A DNA stretch of 64,000 bases, taken from the NCBI RefSeq assembly GCF_025813715.1, contig NZ_CP107532.1, positions 5,522,501 to 5,586,500 on the forward strand. The letters run 5' to 3'. Below, one piece after another: positions 60,739-64,000 of this stretch. The position numbers were made by a program, and so were the translations under genes. The notes beneath the pieces are model-generated. The model made no database searches, was not told where the DNA came from, and worked only from the letters and a program-made list of their open reading frames with translations. The DNA is from Methylobacterium sp. FF17 (GTDB lineage: Bacteria > Pseudomonadota > Alphaproteobacteria > Rhizobiales > Beijerinckiaceae). Each line of letters begins with the position of its first letter. The first letter of the stretch is position 1.

Positions 60739-61452
60739 TTGACCCGCTCTCGTTCTCCGCTGCTCGCCGGTTGCCTCGCCCTCGCGGGGATCTGCGCCGC
60801 ACTGCCCGTTCTCGCCCAGCCGGCCGCGCCGCCGGCCGCGACCAGCCCCCTGCCCACCACCACGAACCCCGACCCGAAGAACCCGGCCGTCCCGGATATC
60901 CCGGTCCCGGCGCAGGCGGGTGCGGCGCCCGTGGCCACACCGCCGGCCGGCTCCCGCCAGACCCTGGTGGCGACGCCGGGGGACGCCAACGACGTGGACG
61001 AGGTCTCGCTGCCCGCCAAGCCCGCCGCGATCCTGGCGGGCCGGGCGAAGTGGGAGGAGGCGGTGCCGAGCCTCAAGGCCGCCTTCCAGCGCATCGAGGC
61101 GGACCTCGCCAAGGCCGGCATCCAGGCCGTCGGCCGTCCGCTGGCGGTCTTCGCCAAGACCGACGACGACGGCTTTCAGTACGACGCCATGATCCCGATC
61201 GCGGCGATGCCCGATCCGAAGCCGGCGGACTCCGAGGGCCTGCGCTTCGGCACCACCCCGAGCGGGCGCGCCCTGCGCTTCCCGCACAAGGGCTCCTACG
61301 ACGAGATCGACGGCACCTATGAGACCCTGACGGCTTATCTCGACGCCAAGGACGTGGTGGTGCAGGACCGCTTCATCGAGGAATACGTCACCGACCTGAC
61401 CGACAAGGCCGACGAGAAGCTCGACGTGAACATCTACGCGCTCCCGAAGTAG
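60739..61452 (+). CDS. Exported GyrI-like/AraC-effector-binding domain protein
   Basis: 237 residues from a TTG at 60739-60741 with GGAG upstream; the open frame reaches back to 59902 but overlaps dapF. A signal peptide (LLAGCLALAGICAALPVLAQ) and a Pro/Thr-rich linker precede a domain resembling GyrI-like small-molecule-binding folds: GRPLAVFAKTDDDGFQYDAM, HKGSYDEIDGTYETLTAYLD and EEYVTDLTD. Probably periplasmic ligand binding. Convergent with ogt. Confidence 0.75.
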   Translation: MTRSRSPLLAGCLALAGICAALPVLAQPAAPPAATSPLPTTTNPDPKNPAVPDIPVPAQAGAAPVATPPAGSRQTLVATPGDANDVDEVSLPAKPAAILAGRAKWEEAVPSLKAAFQRIEADLAKAGIQAVGRPLAVFAKTDDDGFQYDAMIPIAAMPDPKPADSEGLRFGTTPSGRALRFPHKGSYDEIDGTYETLTAYLDAKDVVVQDRFIEEYVTDLTDKADEKLDVNIYALPK

Positions 61453-61459
61453 GTCGCCC

Positions 61460-61972
61460 TCACGGCAGGGCGAGCTGTCCCGGCGGCGCAGCGCCCTGCC
61501 CGCGCTCCAGGGCGAGCAGGAAGCGCTTGGTCTCCAGGCCGCCGGCAAAGCCCGTGAGGGCGCCGGCGGCCCCGATCACACGATGGCAGGGCACGACGAT
61601 CGGCAACGGGTTGACGCCGTTGGCCGCGCCCACGGCCCGGCTGGCCTTGGGCCGCCCGATGCGCCGGGCGAGTTCGCCGTAGGAGATCGTCTCCCCGGGT
61701 GGGATCTCCGTGAGGGCTTGCCAGACTTCGCGCTGGAACGGCGTGCCGCGCGGGTCGAGGGCGAGGTCGAACCGGGTCAGGCGGCCCGCGAAATAGGCAT
61801 CGAGCTGCGATCGCGCCTGCCCGAAGGCGGTGTCGTCCCGGTGCCAGTCCGCGCCCGGCGTCACGGCGCCCTTGCCGGCCGGAAAGCCGATGCAGGCCAG
61901 GCGTTCGCCGGCCCCCGCGAGCACGAGGGGGCCGATGGGGCTGGGCAGGATCGTGTAGCGCGTTCCAGACAT
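61460..61972 (-). CDS. ogt: Methylated-DNA--protein-cysteine methyltransferase
   Basis: 170 residues from the ATG at 61970-61972. The active site is VVPCHRVIG; the DNA-binding helix region is SYGELARRIGRPKASRAVG with NGVNPLPI. It removes O6-alkyl groups from guanine in a suicide reaction. The short form lacks an Ada regulatory domain. Confidence 0.94.
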   Translation of the reverse strand: MSGTRYTILPSPIGPLVLAGAGERLACIGFPAGKGAVTPGADWHRDDTAFGQARSQLDAYFAGRLTRFDLALDPRGTPFQREVWQALTEIPPGETISYGELARRIGRPKASRAVGAANGVNPLPIVVPCHRVIGAAGALTGFAGGLETKRFLLALERGQGAAPPGQLALP

Positions 61973-62061
61973 CTCGTTCTTCCGCTCCGCGAGCCTCACG
62001 ATCGACACCGGGGCGGACGCGGTCCCGGCGACGGTATCGGGTCATGGGTCCGACACGGGCG

Positions 62062-64000
62062 TCAGGGGCGGGGTCGTGGATGGCCCGACGCGGGTAAGCC
62101 ATCCGGATCCGCCGGCACCTCCGGTGCGCTGCGTCGGTCCATCTTGTCCAGCGGGAGATCCGGCAATCCGGGCAGACGGGCGAGGTCCACCGCGCGTGAC
62201 CAGCTCGTGCCGGCGTCGGGAGTCAGGCCCATCGCCTCGAGGGTCCGGTTTCCACCCACCTGCTGCCGGCCGATATCCGCGTCCGGATTGATCTGCAGGA
62301 GGGTCGAGCCGAGGGTGACGTTGTCCTGGATCGCGTTGCGCTTGGCATGGGCCGGCTCGTCCGTGTTGAACGTCGCCAGGTCCGGGTACTGCGTGCGCCA
62401 GGCGGGCGAGCGGACCGGCATGGCGCGCAGATCGCGCTGTTCGTCGCTGTCCGGGCTCAGGACTGGAGGGGGCCCCCCCGGCCGCAGGGGCCAGGAGACG
62501 CCGCGCCCGTCGAGGAAGACACCGGGTTCCGATCGGATGAACGCGTTGCCGACGACGCTGTTGTCGCGCCCGCCTCCGATGAAGACCGGCTGCGGGACGC
62601 GCAGGAACAGGTTGCCTTCGACCCGGATCCCGCTCGCGCGATCGTCGAGATAGACGCCCTTCGTTTCGAATCCCCCTGCGGGTCGAAGATCGTGCAGGAA
62701 GTTGTTCCGGATGATCGTGCCCCGGGCCGTGATGTCCCGGCCCGTATAGATCGCGCCGGCATCGGAGGTTTCGTTGACGACGTCGGTCAGCTCGTTCAGC
62801 GCGATCAGATGATTGTTGCCCTTGAAACCGATCGCGATGTGCTGCGCATGGGCGACGACGTTCCCGACCGCCCGGGCTCCGACGCCTTCGAGGCGGATGC
62901 CGTACTTCTCGGTCCGGCCGAGGCGTGAGAAGCGGACGATCCGGTTGTCCTCGGCGAAGTTTTCCGAGGGTGTGAGGGTCTGGCGATCACCCCCGTCGAG
63001 GGTGACGCCGCCTTCGCCCGTATCCGCGATGAGCGAGCGGCGCACGCCCGAGCGGACGGATTTCTCGACGACGACCCCCCGGGCGCCCGCCCAGCGGATC
63101 CGGCAATCCGCGATGACGATGTCCCGGGAGCCTTCGATCGACACCGCATCGCCGCGAACCCGCTCCAGGGTCAGATGTTCGATCCGCAAATCGTGGGCGC
63201 CCACGATCCGGATGAGCCCCTCGGCGCGCGAAACCTCGACCGTGTTCGGGCCGGGCCGCCGAGGGATCAGGTAGACGATCCCGTCGGCGGGATCGCGCCA
63301 CCATTCCCCCGGGCGATCGAGTTCCGCCAGGGCATGCGAGACGTAGAAGCGTGCGCCGGGGCGAAGGATGTCGCGCGGGCTGTCACGCAGCAGCAGCGTG
63401 TCGGCCCCGTCGTCGAGCGTCAGGGCGGGCAACTGTTCATAGGACCAGTCCGCCCCGAGATAGCCCGCCACCCAGAGGTCGGTCTCCTTCCTCCAGGCGG
63501 TCGCCTGCTGCGGGGTGATGCGCAGGGTGGTGTCGTTCGCCGCGGTCTCGGGCGGTCTGAGGGACGACCAGCCCGTATTCGGCCAGCGCGCCGGCGTGAG
63601 TGCGCCGTCGGCGTCGAAGATCTCGAGGCCGACCGGGGCGGCCACGACGCTGTGCACGCGCTTGACCTCGATGCTGGGCTCCAGGGCGGCGGCCTGCGGC
63701 AGGGCGAACGCGACGATCGCGCGCCGCTGGTCCGATGGTGCGCCGGACGGGACGGGGCGTTCGACGCGCCGGAGGGGGACGCTGCCGCTGATCCGTGCCG
63801 AGCCATCCTTGGGTCCGCGCAGGATCAGCGATGCGCCCGGTCGTCCGGCTCCCGCTTCGTCGATGCGGACCGGACGTTCCAAGCGATGAAGGCCGGATGC
63901 GAGTTCGATGACGATCGCATCGTGTCCGGCGCGCCGGAGGGCCGGAAGGCGCGCGATCGCGTCACCGAGCGTGGCGACGACGTGGCCGCTCCCCTGGCCC
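62062..64000 (-). CDS. Right-handed beta-helix protein, 5' part beyond the right edge
   Basis: At least 645 codons; the frame is open to the last base with no start needed inside the window, and the family-like ATLGDAIARLPALRRAGHD segment upstream of the TTG at 63880-63882 shows that the gene continues. Many short strands with conserved Asn/Asp/Gly turns (DLRIEHLTLERVRGDAVSIE, NNHLIALNELTDVV, IRVEGNLFLRVPQ) match pectate lyase-like parallel beta-helices. Such proteins bind or cleave polysaccharides outside the cytoplasm. Export signal would lie beyond the window. Confidence 0.85.
   Translation of the reverse strand, partial: GQGSGHVVATLGDAIARLPALRRAGHDAIVIELASGLHRLERPVRIDEAGAGRPGASLILRGPKDGSARISGSVPLRRVERPVPSGAPSDQRRAIVAFALPQAAALEPSIEVKRVHSVVAAPVGLEIFDADGALTPARWPNTGWSSLRPPETAANDTTLRITPQQATAWRKETDLWVAGYLGADWSYEQLPALTLDDGADTLLLRDSPRDILRPGARFYVSHALAELDRPGEWWRDPADGIVYLIPRRPGPNTVEVSRAEGLIRIVGAHDLRIEHLTLERVRGDAVSIEGSRDIVIADCRIRWAGARGVVVEKSVRSGVRRSLIADTGEGGVTLDGGDRQTLTPSENFAEDNRIVRFSRLGRTEKYGIRLEGVGARAVGNVVAHAQHIAIGFKGNNHLIALNELTDVVNETSDAGAIYTGRDITARGTIIRNNFLHDLRPAGGFETKGVYLDDRASGIRVEGNLFLRVPQPVFIGGGRDNSVVGNAFIRSEPGVFLDGRGVSWPLRPGGPPPVLSPDSDEQRDLRAMPVRSPAWRTQYPDLATFNTDEPAHAKRNAIQDNVTLGSTLLQINPDADIGRQQVGGNRTLEAMGLTPDAGTSWSRAVDLARLPGLPDLPLDKMDRRSAPEVPADPDGLPASGHPRPRP

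Overview
The window is high-GC alphaproteobacterial DNA, most likely chromosomal and most like Methylobacterium/Methylorubrum. The evidence is a C4-pathway hemA, a fixNOQP/fixGHIS-type cbb3 oxidase cluster with FixK/FNR boxes, an HWE-type sensor kinase, several short-form Crp/Fnr regulators, a DUF6894 protein, and the block yciB-ftsY / mtaB-dapF. The genus is inferred from gene content, not from a database search. I see no rRNA, tRNA or CRISPR array.

Layout. (1) 1-7290 is an accessory region. A tight minus-strand operon carries a TIR-domain gene broken by an IS66-type element (2418-3778) and a nonsense codon, a ThsB-like (MTH538/DUF1863 fold) TIR protein, a caspase-like protease, a small RyR-related protein and an unknown protein running off the left edge. 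This is the architecture of a TIR-caspase (type IV Thoeris-like) anti-phage system. A KfrA-like gene follows, with an IS3-family element (4468-5784) inserted just before its stop. (2) 7291-16770 is the cbb3 cytochrome oxidase island: ccoNOQP, ccoG-ccoH-ccoI-ccoS and an MFS transporter. (3) 16771-32943 is a scattered low-oxygen regulon. Eight FixK/FNR-type palindromes in the window (two of them before the cco operons) precede an aldehyde dehydrogenase, a small membrane protein, 5-aminolevulinate synthase, a two-domain universal stress protein, a small exported protein and a frameshifted BON-domain gene. Interspersed are a ribbon-helix-helix/PIN-like toxin-antitoxin pair, IS5 transposase remnants, an NRAMP-like transporter, a PPK2 kinase with a lipoprotein cytochrome c, and a diguanylate cyclase. 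(4) 34246-64000 is mostly core genome: gyrB, a metallo-hydrolase, ubiB, an orphan HigA-like antitoxin, a class A penicillin-binding protein, three Crp/Fnr regulators, an HWE kinase, ccmCDG, yciB, ftsY, an RluA-type synthase, mtaB, dapF, ogt and a beta-helix protein cut by the right edge.

How the genes fit together. The cco genes build and metallate a high-affinity haem-copper oxidase. hemA supplies haem precursor, ccmCDG attaches haem to c-type subunits such as CcoO, CcoP and the lipoprotein cytochrome, and shared FixK/FNR boxes would couple this to oxygen limitation. None of the three Crp/Fnr proteins shows an obvious FNR iron-sulphur cysteine cluster, so the regulator of the boxes is probably encoded elsewhere.

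Several short genes (ccoQ, ccoS, ccmD, the left-edge ORF) and most true start codons were placed by reading the sequence directly for Shine-Dalgarno motifs, overlaps and family N-termini.
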